Shown: in pieces, positions 47,943 to 59,524 of the stretch
How positions within the stretch are numbered: the stretch's first letter is position 1
Layout of the letters: every line of letters starts with the position of its first letter
Source of the DNA: Carettochelys insculpta
Taxonomy: Eukaryota > Chordata > Testudines > Carettochelyidae
NCBI RefSeq assembly: GCF_033958435.1
Contig: NC_134142.1
Location: 103,242,501 to 103,306,500, forward strand
Length of the DNA stretch: 64,000 nt
Direction of reading: 5' to 3'
The notes under the pieces: generated by a model
The model's database searches: none
What the model was told of the DNA's origin: nothing
The model's input: only the letters and a program-made list of their open reading frames with translations
Program-made: the position numbers and the translations under genes

Positions 47943-48726
47943 ACTATGCAAGTGGGGAAGCTTCTTACTCTAATACAGCTACCGCTGAGTTTTGGGGGTG
48001 ATTAAGTTGATGGGAGCTCCCTCTTCTGTCACCTTAGAATGGCTGCCCTAGTCAGAGCCTGCGTGCTGCTCCGCTGTAGCCATAGCCTTACTAAAGGTCT
48101 TCATTCTAAAGCAAGTAACATAGGGAATAAAAAGGAAGCCCTAGAAATTAGTGAATAAACATAATTACAACATAATTAGCGTCACATAGACTTGGTGGAA
48201 TAATTCACAAGACTGGCAGATGGATATAGAAACATACATCTGGATGAGAAAGGACAGGCAAGAAGGAAAGGTTGTGCATACACTTACATTGATGTTGAAT
48301 AGTAACAGAGAGGAAGCCGTGCTAGTCTATACACCATCAAAACAAAAAGCAGTCAAGTAGCACTTTAAAGACTAGCAAAATAGTTTATTAGGTTAGCTTT
48401 CGTGGGACAGACCCACTTCTTCAGACCATAGCCAGACCAGAACAGACTCAATATTTAAGACACAGAGAACCAAAAACAGTAAGCAAGGAGGACAAATCAG
48501 AAAAAGATAATCAAGGTGAGCAAATCAGAGAGTGGAGGGTTGTGGGGGGGAGGTCAAGAATTAGACTGAGCCAAGTATGCAGTCGAGCCCCTATAGTGAC
48601 TCAGAAAGTTCCCATCACGATTAAAACCATGTGTTAATGTGCTGAATTTGAATATAAAAGCCAGTTCAGCTGCTTCTCTTTCCAGAACGGTGCGATAATT
48701 CCTGTTCAGTAACACACATACCTTTA

Positions 48727-48894
48727 AAAAAAAAAAGCAGTCAAGTAGCACTTTAAAGACTAGCAAAATAGTTTATTAGGTGAGCTTTCGTGGGACAGAC
48801 CCACTTCTTCAGACCATAGCCAGACCAGAACAGACTCAATATTTAAGGCACAGAGAATGAAAAACAGTAAGCAAGGAGGACAAATCAGAAAAAG
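48727..48894 (-). mobile_element. Tail-only Penelope insertion nested in the minus arm
   Basis: It begins with an A run, then GCAGTCAAGTAGCACTTTAA, and stops after CAAATCAGAAAAAG. It splits the older arm between two copies of ATACCTTTA (48718-48726 and 48895-48903), the target duplication; without it the coding sequence of the arm is continuous. Confidence 0.9.
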
Positions 48895-48916
48895 ATACCT
48901 TTAGGTCATTGACAGA

Positions 48917-49243
48917 ATGCCCCATTCCATTAAAATGTTGACTAATATTGGACAGACTTCTAACTCCCTTAGACAAAGGGTCAATGGGCACAAAACAGAC
49001 ATCAAAACACTCCAGATCCACAAACCAGTTAGTCAACATTTTAATGGAATGGGGCATTCTGTCAATGACCTAAAGGTATGTGTGTTACTGAAGAGGAATT
49101 ATCGCACCGTTCTGGAAAGGGAAGCAGCCGAGCTGGCTTTTATATTCAAATTTGGCACATTAACACATGGTTTAAATCGTGATGGGAACTTTCTGAGTCA
49201 CTATAGGGGCTCGACTGCATACTTGGCTCAGTCTAATTCTTGA
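48917..49243 (+). pseudogene. GIY-YIG endonuclease remnant of the Penelope plus arm
   Basis: The frame reads IGQTSNSLRQRVNGHKTDIK, then HKPVSQHFNGMGHSVNDL, KVCVLLKRNYRTVLEREAAE and FKFGTLTHGLNRDGN. This is the second half of the GIY-YIG catalytic domain (YIG core, R in RQRV, H in NGHK, E in EREAAE). The first half and the reverse transcriptase are missing because the arm starts just before IGQT. The first 20 or so residues of the frame come from the inverted arm and are not Penelope sequence. Confidence 0.85.
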
Positions 49244-49462
49244 CCTTCCCCCCCACCCCTCCACTCTCTGATTTGCTCACCTTGATTATCTTTTTCTGAT
49301 TTGTCCTCCTTGCTTACTGTTTTTGGTTCTCTGTCTTAAATATTGAGTCTGTTCTGGTCTGGCTATGGTCTGAAGAAGTGGGTCTGTCCCACGAAAGCTC
49401 ACCTAATAAACTATTTTGCTAGTCTTTAAAGTGCTACTTGACTGCTTTTTACATTGATGTTG

Positions 49463-50024
49463 TGATGGAAATAGGAGGCAGACCTTTTGAAAGTCTCTGG
49501 GTAAGGATAAAAGCCCAAGGGTTAGAGCAGATTAAAGTAATACAAGTCAATTATGCCTCTAGCCAAGTTGAAAGGGCCTATTAAGAGAGGTCCCACAGGG
49601 ATCTCTTGAGTCCAGTTCTGTGAATATCTTCTTACATGATTTGGCTAATGTCAATATCACAGCTGTATACAATTGAAGAATTTGGGGGTTACAGGCACTG
49701 TCACAAGGTATAGAGGGTCACAACACAGTTGTGCTCTAACTTGCGCAAGGACTGAATCAAGGAGATGCAGCCAACTGCCCACAGTCACCCCCTCCACTGT
49801 ATCCAAATGCAGCTCTGACACAGTGAAGAATCAGGGTCTGCATAATTCATTCTACTTTTTTTTATTGGACCATTTTTAAGAATCTAGGATGCTGACAACA
49901 TTAAAACTGACTAAATAAGCCAACAAGTCAGTTGATGTGCAAGAGTACAATTCTGTTTCAGCAAGACTAGCAAGTGAACAACAACTAATTTTAAACCACA
50001 AAATCAAAATTGCTAAATTCAATC
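49463..50024. other. Intergenic sequence, no feature seen
   Basis: This is AT-rich sequence leading into the CR1 tail, with no exon. Confidence 0.5.
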
Positions 50025-50205
50025 AAATACCTCCAAGGGAGGTGGTAGAATCTCCATCGCTGGAGATATTTATGAAGAGGTTAGATAGATGGCTTTCAGG
50101 GATGGTCTAGAAAGTTCTTGGTCCTGCCATGAGGGCAGGGGGCTGGACTCGATGGCCTCTCGAGGTCCCTTCCAGTCCTACTCTTCTATGATTCTATGAT
50201 CTGTG
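50025..50205 (+). mobile_element. CR1 LINE 3' end
   Basis: It contains GGTAGAATCTCCATCGCTG, GAGATATTTATGAAGAGG, GGTCCTGCCATGAGGGCAG, GACTCGATGGCCTCTCGAG and the terminal TTCTATGATTCTATGA repeat. It is little diverged, so this is among the younger CR1 copies here. Confidence 0.93.
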
Positions 50206-50569
50206 CAAGTGGACGACTGTTGAGGAAGGACACATCAGGGACACTGCCCATGTGACCACCTCCCTGTGATACCCCATCCAAGGGAGGACAACACCCCCTC
50301 CACCCCACACCCTACCCAGCTCCCCACACCCCTGCACCTCTTCCCCATCTCACCTCTTCCATACCATTGCTCTGCTTCCTTCCAGTGAGTGTTGGGGGAA
50401 GCTAGTCCCACCCTTCCCTTGAGAGACAGCTGGGAGTTGGGGGAGCAGAATGAGCTAGGGCCATATTGCTCTGGTTCCCCCCACTGGTGTTGGTGAGTGT
50501 GGGAAGCCTGACCCCTGCTGCTAGCACTGGGCCCTCCTGCTAGTTCTCTAGGGAAATGAAGCCCACAGC

Positions 50570-50705
50570 ATTTTTATAACACATCTCATAAGACCAAGCA
50601 CCACCTGTGACATCTACTTGCCCTGATCCCTAAATGACCTCCTCAAGGGATTGAGCTCACAACCCTGGGTTTAGCAAGCCAATGCTCAAACCTCACAGCC
50701 CCTTA
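50570..50705 (-). mobile_element. tRNA-derived SINE, partial
   Basis: Read on the minus strand it contains GAGCATTGGCTTGCTAAACC, CCAGGGTTGTGAGCTCAATC and CATTTAGGGATCAGGGC, the same tRNA-like A-box/B-box region as the SINE at 6303-6512. The first tRNA bases are altered and the CR1-like tail is shortened. Confidence 0.75.
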
Positions 50706-51153
50706 CACTCCTCCCACCCCATTGTCCCTGTGCGGGAATTTATTAAAGACTTAATCTGCAAATTTTTAATTAATGGCAAAGCTCACTGAAGGTAGGATAA
50801 AAAATGATCAGCTGAATCTGAAGCAAATAAAATTTAGGTCAGATGTTAGTTAAGACTAACTATAAGGATAGTTAATATTGAATGAGCAGGATGGAATACA
50901 CACATGGACAGCAGATCTGCTGATTAAGGGTCTGATCCAAAGCCCATTGAAAACAATGGAAGAAGGTGCTATTTTTACACGGCTACATTTCACATTAGAA
51001 TCTCACTTTAAAGCAGAGGAGATTTGCAGTTGAAGTCAGTATTTGTAATTACAAACCCAAGAACAGAGCATTACTCAAAGAGCTTCTACATTTACTGAAA
51101 TATTATTTAGTTTTCCCTCTTCTTTCCTTTCTTTCTCCTCATGCAAACACATG
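50706..51153. other. Intergenic sequence, no feature seen
   Basis: No exon or repeat was recognised. Confidence 0.5.
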
Positions 51154-51575
51154 GGCTACATTTACACTAGCAAATTCTTTCACAAAAGCCGGAGCTCTTT
51201 TAAAAAAATCCCGTGGAGTATCTACACACAAAATGTGTTCTTTTTATATTAAAATCGGAAGAACTCAGCACTTTTTCCAGCAGCCCTCTTCCACTCCTGG
51301 AAGAGGAAGAGCACCTTTTTCCAAAAGATTCTTTCAGGGGAAAAAAAAAAACCCCACACACACACACAACCATGTGTTGCCACGTTAGGGGCCCTTGATT
51401 CCAAAAGAGCAGTCCTCCAGAGCACCGGATTTTTCAATCCACAGTGTTTCCTGGCCAGATCTTGCAGAAGAGCAGCCATGGTATGTGTGGTCACAATCTT
51501 TCAACAGAAGTGTTTTTTGGAAGAGATCTTCTGAAAGAACTTCTTTTGAAGTACCGCTGTAGTGTAGATGTAGCC
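51154..51575. mobile_element. Harbinger-type MITE with ATG flanks
   Basis: The left end GGCTACATTTACACTAGC and the reverse complement of the right end, GGCTACATCTACACTAC, are matching terminal repeats of the Harbinger kind. The flanking ATG (51151-51153 and 51576-51578) fits the 3-bp target duplication. The 422-bp interior holds no coding sequence and a T-rich left half. Confidence 0.82.
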
Positions 51576-51578
51576 ATG

Positions 51579-52837
51579 GTGTCAGGGGGAGAAGAGGAGA
51601 AATGAAAATGGATCATTGAAACCCTTCAGAAAAGATACCCTTCAAAGGAAATTTAATGGAAAATTAAAGAAAACAGAAGCTGAGAGTTCTCTTCTACCTC
51701 AGGGCTACAGAAGTAGATAAGCAGAGGGAAAGCCTGTAAGCAGCATTGCTCCTTTCTGGGATGAGAGCTTCAGATGCATATAATCAATTCAAAAGAAAGA
51801 AAGATAAGAAATTAGAAATACTCACAAATAGGTTTGAAGTCTATTGTGCTGAAGGACAAATGTCACTGATGAGGACATGCAATTTTGAGCTAAGCCAAGA
51901 GTGACAGTAAATCAAATGATCCATATGTGACAACCTAAAACAACGGAAAACACAGCCATGAAGCAACAAACTTTGAGTAAAGGAAGAGGTTATTAAATCC
52001 CCATTAAACATTTGGCTGCATTTCCCCACTGTTGCTATTATCAGAGCCAGCCTGTCGCTTGACATGGGGTGGCTCTCCCAGGCCCTTGCTTTTGGACGCC
52101 ATCCATCCTATCAGATTATCTGGGCAGGGAATGGGCAGTGGGGGCAGGTAGCGGGCAGTGGGGGCAAGTAGCAGCAACAGCAGGGAGTTGCCTCCCACCC
52201 ACACTCACCATGCAGTGCCAGTGGCAGCCTGCGCCACGCTGCCACAGCCTCCAGGCCCACTGAGCCCTGCTTCTCCATGGCAGCAGGATATGGCCTCTGC
52301 TCCCAGTTGCCCACGTAGAAGCTGTGCTTGGACTGGGAGGGCACGGCAGGGCAGGGCAGGCTGCTGCTCATATCCTATGGTGAGTGTGGGTGGGAACTGA
52401 GGAAAGGCGACCCCCTGCTGCTGCTGCTGGCCACTGCCCTGTCAAGGTCATCCCCATCCAGGCTAATAGGGGAGGGGATCACGGTGGAAGCAGAGTGGGC
52501 AAGGGGTGGTGCTTGCAGCATGGGGGTTTGACCAGGACCCCACACCTGGGGCACTTGGGGGTGCCCCAGGCCCTGCCCCACCATCAGGATGGCCCTGGCA
52601 GATAAAGCGGCACATTTAGGGGAAAAGCAGGAGATTTCTCCTTTGTGTAAGAGACTCTTCTCCCCTGCCTGTGTCATGCCGAGATGCCACCATCACATTT
52701 GGAACCTCTCATTGGTCTCCTAGGAGAAGATTTCTCAAGTAACACCCCACTCTTTTCTCAACCTGTCATATCCTGGAATAATGGGAGATATAAACACAGT
52801 GCTACTTAACTGACCTTGTGATTTCTAAGACCAGCAT
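51579..52837. other. Intergenic sequence with a short G-rich tandem repeat
   Basis: A short duplication based on GGGCAGTGGGGGCA lies at about 52133-52170. No exon is supported. Confidence 0.5.
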
Positions 52838-52955
52838 CTGATGGAGTCTGTGCTCATGAAAGCTCATGCTCAAAACTTTTCTGTTAGTCTATAAGGTGCC
52901 ACAGGACCCTTCATTGCTGTTACAGATCCAGACTAACACGGCTACCCCTCCAATA
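52838..52955 (+). mobile_element. Penelope-like 3' tail
   Basis: It reads CTCATGAAAGCTCATGCTC, TCTGTTAGTCTATAAGGTGC, CACAGGACCC, then TCCAGACTAACACGGCTACC. This tail-only fragment is found throughout reptile genomes and matches the arms at 47784-47942. Confidence 0.85.
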
Positions 52956-53689
52956 CTTAACTGACCATGACAGCCACCCGGGGATGAATAAGTTGCAATT
53001 CCCTTATTTTAGGGTTTGAGGAAATTGATTGCCAGGAAGCTGACAAGCTGGGCACAGAACTCAGGAATGCCTGTCACTCAGTCCTGTGCTCAGCTCCCTA
53101 GAACATGCTTCTCCAATGCAAAAGAGGCATTTCCTTTCCAGCAGCTGGGCAAAGGGCACTTCCTGCCATGAGAGGGCCCCAGAAATGGAAAAAGCTGCTG
53201 AGGAGGGTGAGAGAGAGAATACTTGCAGTGTTGCCCTCTTCCTTACAAGGCAGGAGGTTAAGGAATTGGTGCAGTGTGAGAAAGTGGATAGCACTGGTTT
53301 GTGAAAGCTGTGTGGGCAATACAGCCAGGGAACGTGATCATGTTGCACCCTCCAAGTGCAGATCCAGCCGGGGAGACTATTCTGGCACTTGTGGGAATGA
53401 AAGCTGAACCCCAGAGTGAGGTCTCTGGGGAAATGAAGCAGTGAAAGACACATGCACTCCTGTGGGTTGAGTCCATCCTGCAGAGCAGAGGGCCTTGCAG
53501 GCACAGGGATGAGTAGGCTACACCAGTTTAATTGAACTTGGGCCACTCTCTCTTAGGGCTTCTTTCTAGAAAGGAGAAATTAAAGGACTGCAGATAGAAG
53601 ATTTCGGAAATGACTGAATCACTTTGTTCTTTTTTCTTTTTTTTTTTGGAACTTTTCCCTCAGGTTTTTCCTTGACCCTGGTAATGTTA
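52956..53689. other. Intergenic sequence, no feature seen
   Basis: ORFs here show no known domain. Confidence 0.5.
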
Positions 53690-54232
53690 CAATTATATTC
53701 TTAGTAGCCCATCTCCAGTTATGGAACCTGTGGTCAGTTCTAGGGCCCACATTTCAAGAAAGAGGTTGACAAATAGGAGAGGGTTCAGAGAAGAGCCATG
53801 AGAATGAGTAAATGATTGAAAAACCTGCCTGTGAGCTATTGGTTGAGCACCCTGTGTCTATTTTGCTTAACCCAGAGGAGGTAAAAAAATGGGTCACTTC
53901 ATTACAGTCTGTACATGTATACATGGTGAATAAATATTTAATCATGAGCTCATCCATCTAGCAGAGAAGGGTAGAACATAATTCAGGGGCTAGATGTTGA
54001 AACTAGACAAATTATTGCCTGCCATAGAAATTAGCCACTGGAACAGTTTCCCCATTGTTGTGATGGATTCTGCATTACTGATGATCTTTAAATCAAGATT
54101 GTCTGTTTTTCCCTAAAAGACACTCTAGAACTATTTGGAAGAATTTGCGTGGTCTGTGTTATATAGGTGGTCAGACTAAATCACCACAATGGTCCTTTTC
54201 TCTGGCCTCAACCTTTATTAATCTAAGCCCTG
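53690..54232 (+). mobile_element. CR1/L3-type LINE 3' fragment
   Basis: It contains GTGGTCAGTTCTAGGGCCC, TTCAAGAAAGAGGTTGACA, GAGAGGGTTCAGAGAAGAGC, TTAAATCAAGATTGTCTG and GGTCAGACTAAATCACCACA, followed by ATGGTCC, in the order of an old CR1-like 3' region. A TTTTTAA-type tail is lost, and the copy is strongly diverged. Confidence 0.8.
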
Positions 54233-57200
54233 AATTCAAGGCCTCCTATATTCATCCATAAACTGTTGAAACTGGTGTGTTGGCAAAGGGTGAGAGCATG
54301 AAGGTTCAGAAGATTAATTCACAGGAGATGTGAGTTCAGATCTGACACATAGGCAGAATGAAGTGGGTTTATGACTCAGCCACTTATGGGATTTGTCATC
54401 ACAGCAGTGCTCCAGAGTAATTGTTCCCTAATGAACTCAGGCTCAGGACTTGAAAAATGGATGTGCTATAGAGCAGGAATAGTAGAAATGCAAGAGTAGT
54501 GCTGTGTGAAAAACCAGGCTCAGTCTTTGCCCTGGCTCTCTAGCAAAGCTCTGGAGTGGCCATCAAGTACAGTACTGAGCCTTGTATCTAGTTTGTCCAA
54601 AGTAGGCCACACATTTGACATGTCCAGGTCTGATCACTACCACTTAGAATGGTGTATTTTTATTCCTCCTCTCTCTCAGTAGCACACAGCACCCCAGCTT
54701 TAACCATAGCTATTAGCCCTCTCTTTCAGGAGAAGGATATTTTCAGGTGTCCACACCCCCATCTTGTGTGACAGACACTTGATAAAATTACTGTATGTGG
54801 TGACAAACATTGGGAAGTTATACCATTCAGGCACTGTATGAAGTGTTACCATGGACTTCAGCATTTTCACCACAGACATTGCATCTATGTACAGACATGC
54901 TGCTGATCTCTGCATATTTCCAGGCAAATAAACAGCATGAGAGATCTACACAGCAATGGCGCATGAGAGAAGGTGTAAATAGATAGATATGTCCTCCCTA
55001 ATGCTGGCAAGTCTGAAACAGAAAACCAGGACAGGCTTCTGAAGGCTGCAATTGGTGTTGCATAGGCTGTAGCTTACACAGGGGCTCAATTAGCCAAGAA
55101 GCTGTTATCTCTCAAAGATCTACTTGTCTACACTGAGTTGCTGGTTTCAGCCAGCAGCTAGTACTGACAAAGGAATACAAGTTATTTTGCCAAAAGCCAC
55201 TCCTAACCTATGTATGGCACTAGCCCCAGCCACATGCAGGATATTGGGAAAATCCAAATAGGGTTACAGGAGTAAATAGACTCAAGGGCAGGGACCACAG
55301 CTAGAGGTAGCTGCAGAGCCATGTGTGGGGTTGATGGCTGGGGTCCTGGGAACTACAGCTGAGCACCCAGTGGCCAGGACCTTGGCTAATAGCAGAGCCT
55401 GCCATGCCAGGGTCAGGACTCCCAGAAGCAGCCAGGACTGTTTGGACCTGGCAGCCAGGACCCAGCTAGCAGTGGAACCCCAGGCAAGCGCTGGGATCCT
55501 GGGAAGGGGTACAAAAGCAGGGGAGTGCTGCTGCACCCCCAGACCCCTACTTCCCAAATCTGTGTACCAGCATATCATAGATGCCTTTTCAGACATGAAG
55601 AGGAGCTCTGCAGCTCAAAATCTATTCCCTCTCACCCACAGAAATTGGTTCAGTAGAAGATATTGCCTTCTCTCAGAAGTCGAGGTGCATAAATAGGTCA
55701 CCCCATAAATAAAGATGAACGCAAATTAAACTGTTTTAACAATATGCTACTTCTGGTTCCTCCATAATTACCATATTCTGAAATGAGTGAGAACAGCTAC
55801 TGTATACTAACCCGAAGGAATTAAAATTTAGTGATCCAATAATGATCCAGGATTAAGAAAACACAATAAAGGAAGCCCCAGTATTCATTATGGAGTAAGA
55901 TTAGTAGGAAGGGAGGAAGCTAGAGTTCTCTTAATGAGCACATATATGATTTAGGCCCAGAAGCTTCTGGCAGGAGGAACCTAGGGGTTTTTATTCTGAT
56001 AAAGGTCTGAATCATAAACTACTACATTGCACACACTATCAGCTTCTAGAAAGTCTACAAATTCCTCCTATGCAGAATTTTAGACAAGTTTCTTTTTTTA
56101 TTTAAATACTTGTGCCCTTTGAATAAGTGTTTTTAGCTTTCAGACATGAATCATTTCGGCTAAAAACCCTAATTTTATAGGACCTACCTTTGTTTTTCCA
56201 TTGCATTTTTAAACAAGCTACCCTACTGATTAAAATAAGAAAACTGCTTTCTCTTTCACTGATCTAGGCTCTTTTTCTTTCACATCCATTATTTTCCTTT
56301 GTCAACTGATTATACTTGGGAAAGCACAGGCCACCCATGAGTGGATTGCTTCCCTGCAATTATGATTTAGCTTTGGGATTTGAATAAATATTAGCCTGCA
56401 TGAAAGGAAAACAAACTCACTATTTGATGCTTATATCATTGGCATCTCAGTTATAACTTGGTCCTGATTATGCTAGACTTTGTGCTGTGGACAAGTAGGA
56501 TGACTCAGTCCCTGTCTTCATAAAGCTTGTGATATCAACAAGCTTCAAAACAAAGCAGCTTGCAGAGAAGAGTTGTTCCTGCTAACATATTGGTCAAGCC
56601 TGAGGCACGCACATTGTGAAAGAGGCAGGTCCTGTCTTTGCAGATACAGCTTGCACTAGTTGAGTTGGGTCAGCGTTTCTGGGTAGTGGCATCTGTGCCT
56701 GCCCGAACTGCACACCCAGAGAAGCCAAATTAGTCTCCCCAGTTCAGTTGGCAAGAGTGAAAAGGTGAACATAAAGACAAGAGAACAGGCCTCAGTCCTT
56801 CTGAAAAATACACTCCTCCCTGAACATAATACTCCATATAGGCCCACTCTGTTATACCAAGGGCTTGTCTACACGGCATGGGTTGGCTCAGCCAGGCCAC
56901 TAAAAGTGTAGCTGTTTGTTGGTTCTTCGGCAGTGAAAATACTTCCACCCCCAACAAGCAGCATTTGCATTGTCACCTGAAAAGCACATCTGGTCTGCCC
57001 CCAAACAACTCTGTTCACACTTGCCTTTTACCCTGGCAACACTTACATCTTGGGTAGGATGGGGATTTAGCACCTCTGAATCAACATTTTGTTGTTCAGG
57101 TCATCACAGTCACGGCCTTGAATAGCCCTGCTACTTTTAAGGATTAAATATATAATCACTTCTGGTGAATAACTACTTCTGGTATCCAAAGTCTCATTGC

Positions 57201-57445
57201 ATCTTCCAGCTGCTTGATTCATCTCCATAGGAAGCTCCACAGCTGTCATTTTCTTCAGAACCATCTGAGTTCACAATAATATTATGTCCTCGTTTAATGG
57301 ACAGGGATCTCTTTTCTAAGCCATAAGAGATAAGTCAAAAAAAACAAAAAAAAAACAGAAAACATGATCACACACACTTACACAAATGACACTATGAATT
57401 TATGCAGAGGCTTGCAACAGGTAAAGCATGTCAAAACATTACATG

Positions 57446-57520
57446 TTTATTCAGAGTGTGGAAACCCTCCTCTTAATGTACAGCCCACATGTCTCTATAT
57501 CTTTCTCTTATCATTCCAAG
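57446..57520 (+). repeat. Direct repeat, copy 1 of 2
   Basis: TTTATTCAGAGTGTGGAAAC and GCCCACATGTCTCTATATCT are shared with 58407-58480 at roughly 80 percent identity by eye. Copies are 961 bp apart in the same orientation. This could be the two ends of an LTR element or a dispersed repeat. Confidence 0.7.
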
Positions 57521-58406
57521 CACCCATACTCATGAGGCTCCATGCCCAGAACAGCTGACAATTTAAAGAGACAGAACAGGTAAAAGCATGGTGTCTGGAT
57601 AACAATGCTGTTGCTGGGAAGTATTCAGAAGTGAGCTGAAGGCCAGGAAAGTCGCTCAGGGTATAGTAATGAAGGGCTGCTCTGAACATAGGCAGCAGCA
57701 TGAAAGCAAAAGGAAAATCCAGGGTAGGTAGCTGTGCAGTTTTGGGGGATCACCCAGACCAGGAAGGGGGCTAAGCACCACCTGCCCCATAACCTCAGGG
57801 TTCCCTAACACTGTGCTGTGATAGCTCAGAGCCTGATGCCAGAACAGCCCAAAGCACAAGGTCTTGTCCAAGCTTCCAGCAGCCTAGTTACACCTTGCTG
57901 GGTCAGGTGATATCAATGGGCATTCCAGTACCCCAGCTCCCCAAATCTCCCCTTCCCCAGTTCTTAACTAGCAGACACTCAGACTTTCCCCTCATGGCCG
58001 CCACAGGCATGAAACCGCTCCCTTCAGCTTACTTTGGCACATACGTTTGTGTAGTGCACACAAGAGAGACCAACTTGGGGTGAAAAATAAATAGATAAAT
58101 AAATAGTGTTTAATAGAAAAACCAGGTCAAGAAAAGCACTAGTGAGGCATCACAGACACAGTAAACAAACATACAGTTTCACAGGCTTCGTATTTCCATA
58201 TGAGCTAAACCCCCTTTTCTCAGATGTTACCTAGTAGTGCCTTTATCAGTAACTACGAAGGGGTGGAGGTCAGGAATCTTGCACTTCACAGCTTCCTAGC
58301 TGCAATCTGTCCCTCAGTTTCTGGATGAAAAACCTCAGACACAAGTTTGCTTTTAATGGTTTTGCCCCCTTTTTGTTTCTGTTCTCACAGATCAAACCCA
58401 CTCACA

Positions 58407-58480
58407 TTTATTCAGAGTGTGAAAACCATCCTCTTAGTGGAGGGCCCACATGTCTCAATATCTTCCTATTAACTCTAATA
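58407..58480 (+). repeat. Direct repeat, copy 2 of 2
   Basis: TTTATTCAGAGTGTGAAAAC and GCCCACATGTCTCAATATCT; see the copy at 57446. Confidence 0.7.
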
Positions 58481-59524
58481 TCCTGGTTGGACAATGAGCT
58501 GCTATTGAAGTTACATGTACACACCCGGCTTGGAAGATGTCCTTTCCAGTCTGATGTTCACTGCCCTGCTGTGAGCTGGAGCCTAGTTTTATGAGCTCTG
58601 TTCTCTCTGCACACAAGTGCATATGACCACAGCCCGTACAAACCTCATAAGGATTACGTTTAGAGAATCAGAAGTTGTTACGAATCACCATACTCAATGT
58701 ATTTTATTGCGTACACTGCATACAGTCAGTTGATTCACCTGCTTATGTTTCAGCATTCAAGCCTCCAGTTCTCCTTTGGGGTGCCTGGAACCCAGGGCCA
58801 GCCTTACAATTTATAGGACCCTAGGAAAGTGAGGCCATGCCCTTTCCCCTCATGCACCTTCTGCTGGAAGCCTGGGGCTGAGGGCTTCCCTTCCTCTCTC
58901 AGTGCAGCGTCTACCAAGGTTCGGGGGCTTCCCTTCTCACCCCACCCGCCATCACAGTTTCTACCAGGCTTGGGAGCCCTCCTGGCACCAGGCTGGAGCC
59001 ACAGAGGATGAAGGCACCTATCTGCTCCCAGTCTGGCAGGAGAGAGCCCCCAGTTAGCAGCTGAGAAGCAGCAGCCCTACCACCAGCAAGAGAGAGCACA
59101 GCAAGGAACCAGGTGACAGAGGGCTCCTTAGGCAAACAAGTACACACAGATGTCCAACAGAACCACCTATTTCACATATGCCTAGGGATAGCCCTACTGA
59201 AACCTGATGGTTGCAGAGATAAAGGGAGCTGCAGGAAGAGAAAGAAAGCCATAATAAGAGAACTCTATCCAGAGCTCTATGCCCACTAAGTGTGCCACAG
59301 AAATGTCCAATAGGAACTACAGCCACATTTCAGCAAAACTATCCATGTCAAAGCAAGATTTCCTGTGGTACATAAATGCCACCTTAAGGAGGGTCTGGTC
59401 TTTGACTATAGTGAGCCTGTACCTCTACCAGAAATAATATTCCCTAATCAATGTGTCATTTTAGCCCAGAGATCTAGCTATGTTAGTCTGTACTCTAAAA
59501 AACAAAGCAGTAGAAATGTAGCAC

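Larger units (their letters stand above)
48298..49450 (+). mobile_element. Composite palindromic Penelope-like insertion
   Basis: The whole block is bounded by the direct repeat TTACATTGATGTTG (48284-48297 and 49449-49462), so it entered as one event. A minus-oriented arm (about 48298-48947) and a plus-oriented arm (about 48943-49450) meet head to head. The boundary is marked by inverted copies at 48903-48943 and 49029-49070 that share GACAGAATGCCCCATTCC and its complement. Both arms end in the tail block AGTAGCACTTTAAAGAC. Such inverted, 5'-truncated structures are typical of Penelope insertions. Confidence 0.93.
54233..59465. other. Intergenic sequence with a 75-bp duplicated block
   Basis: No gene is supported. 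At about 56862-57010, GGGCTTGTCTACACGGC begins a MITE-like left end without a matching right end; a similar start (TTGTCTACACTGAG) occurs at about 55127. A repeat-like AT-rich segment lies at about 58080-58180. Confidence 0.5.

Noticed and set aside
53061..53546. 161-codon minus-strand ORF
   Set aside because: No recognisable domain, no splice signals in register, ordinary intergenic composition.
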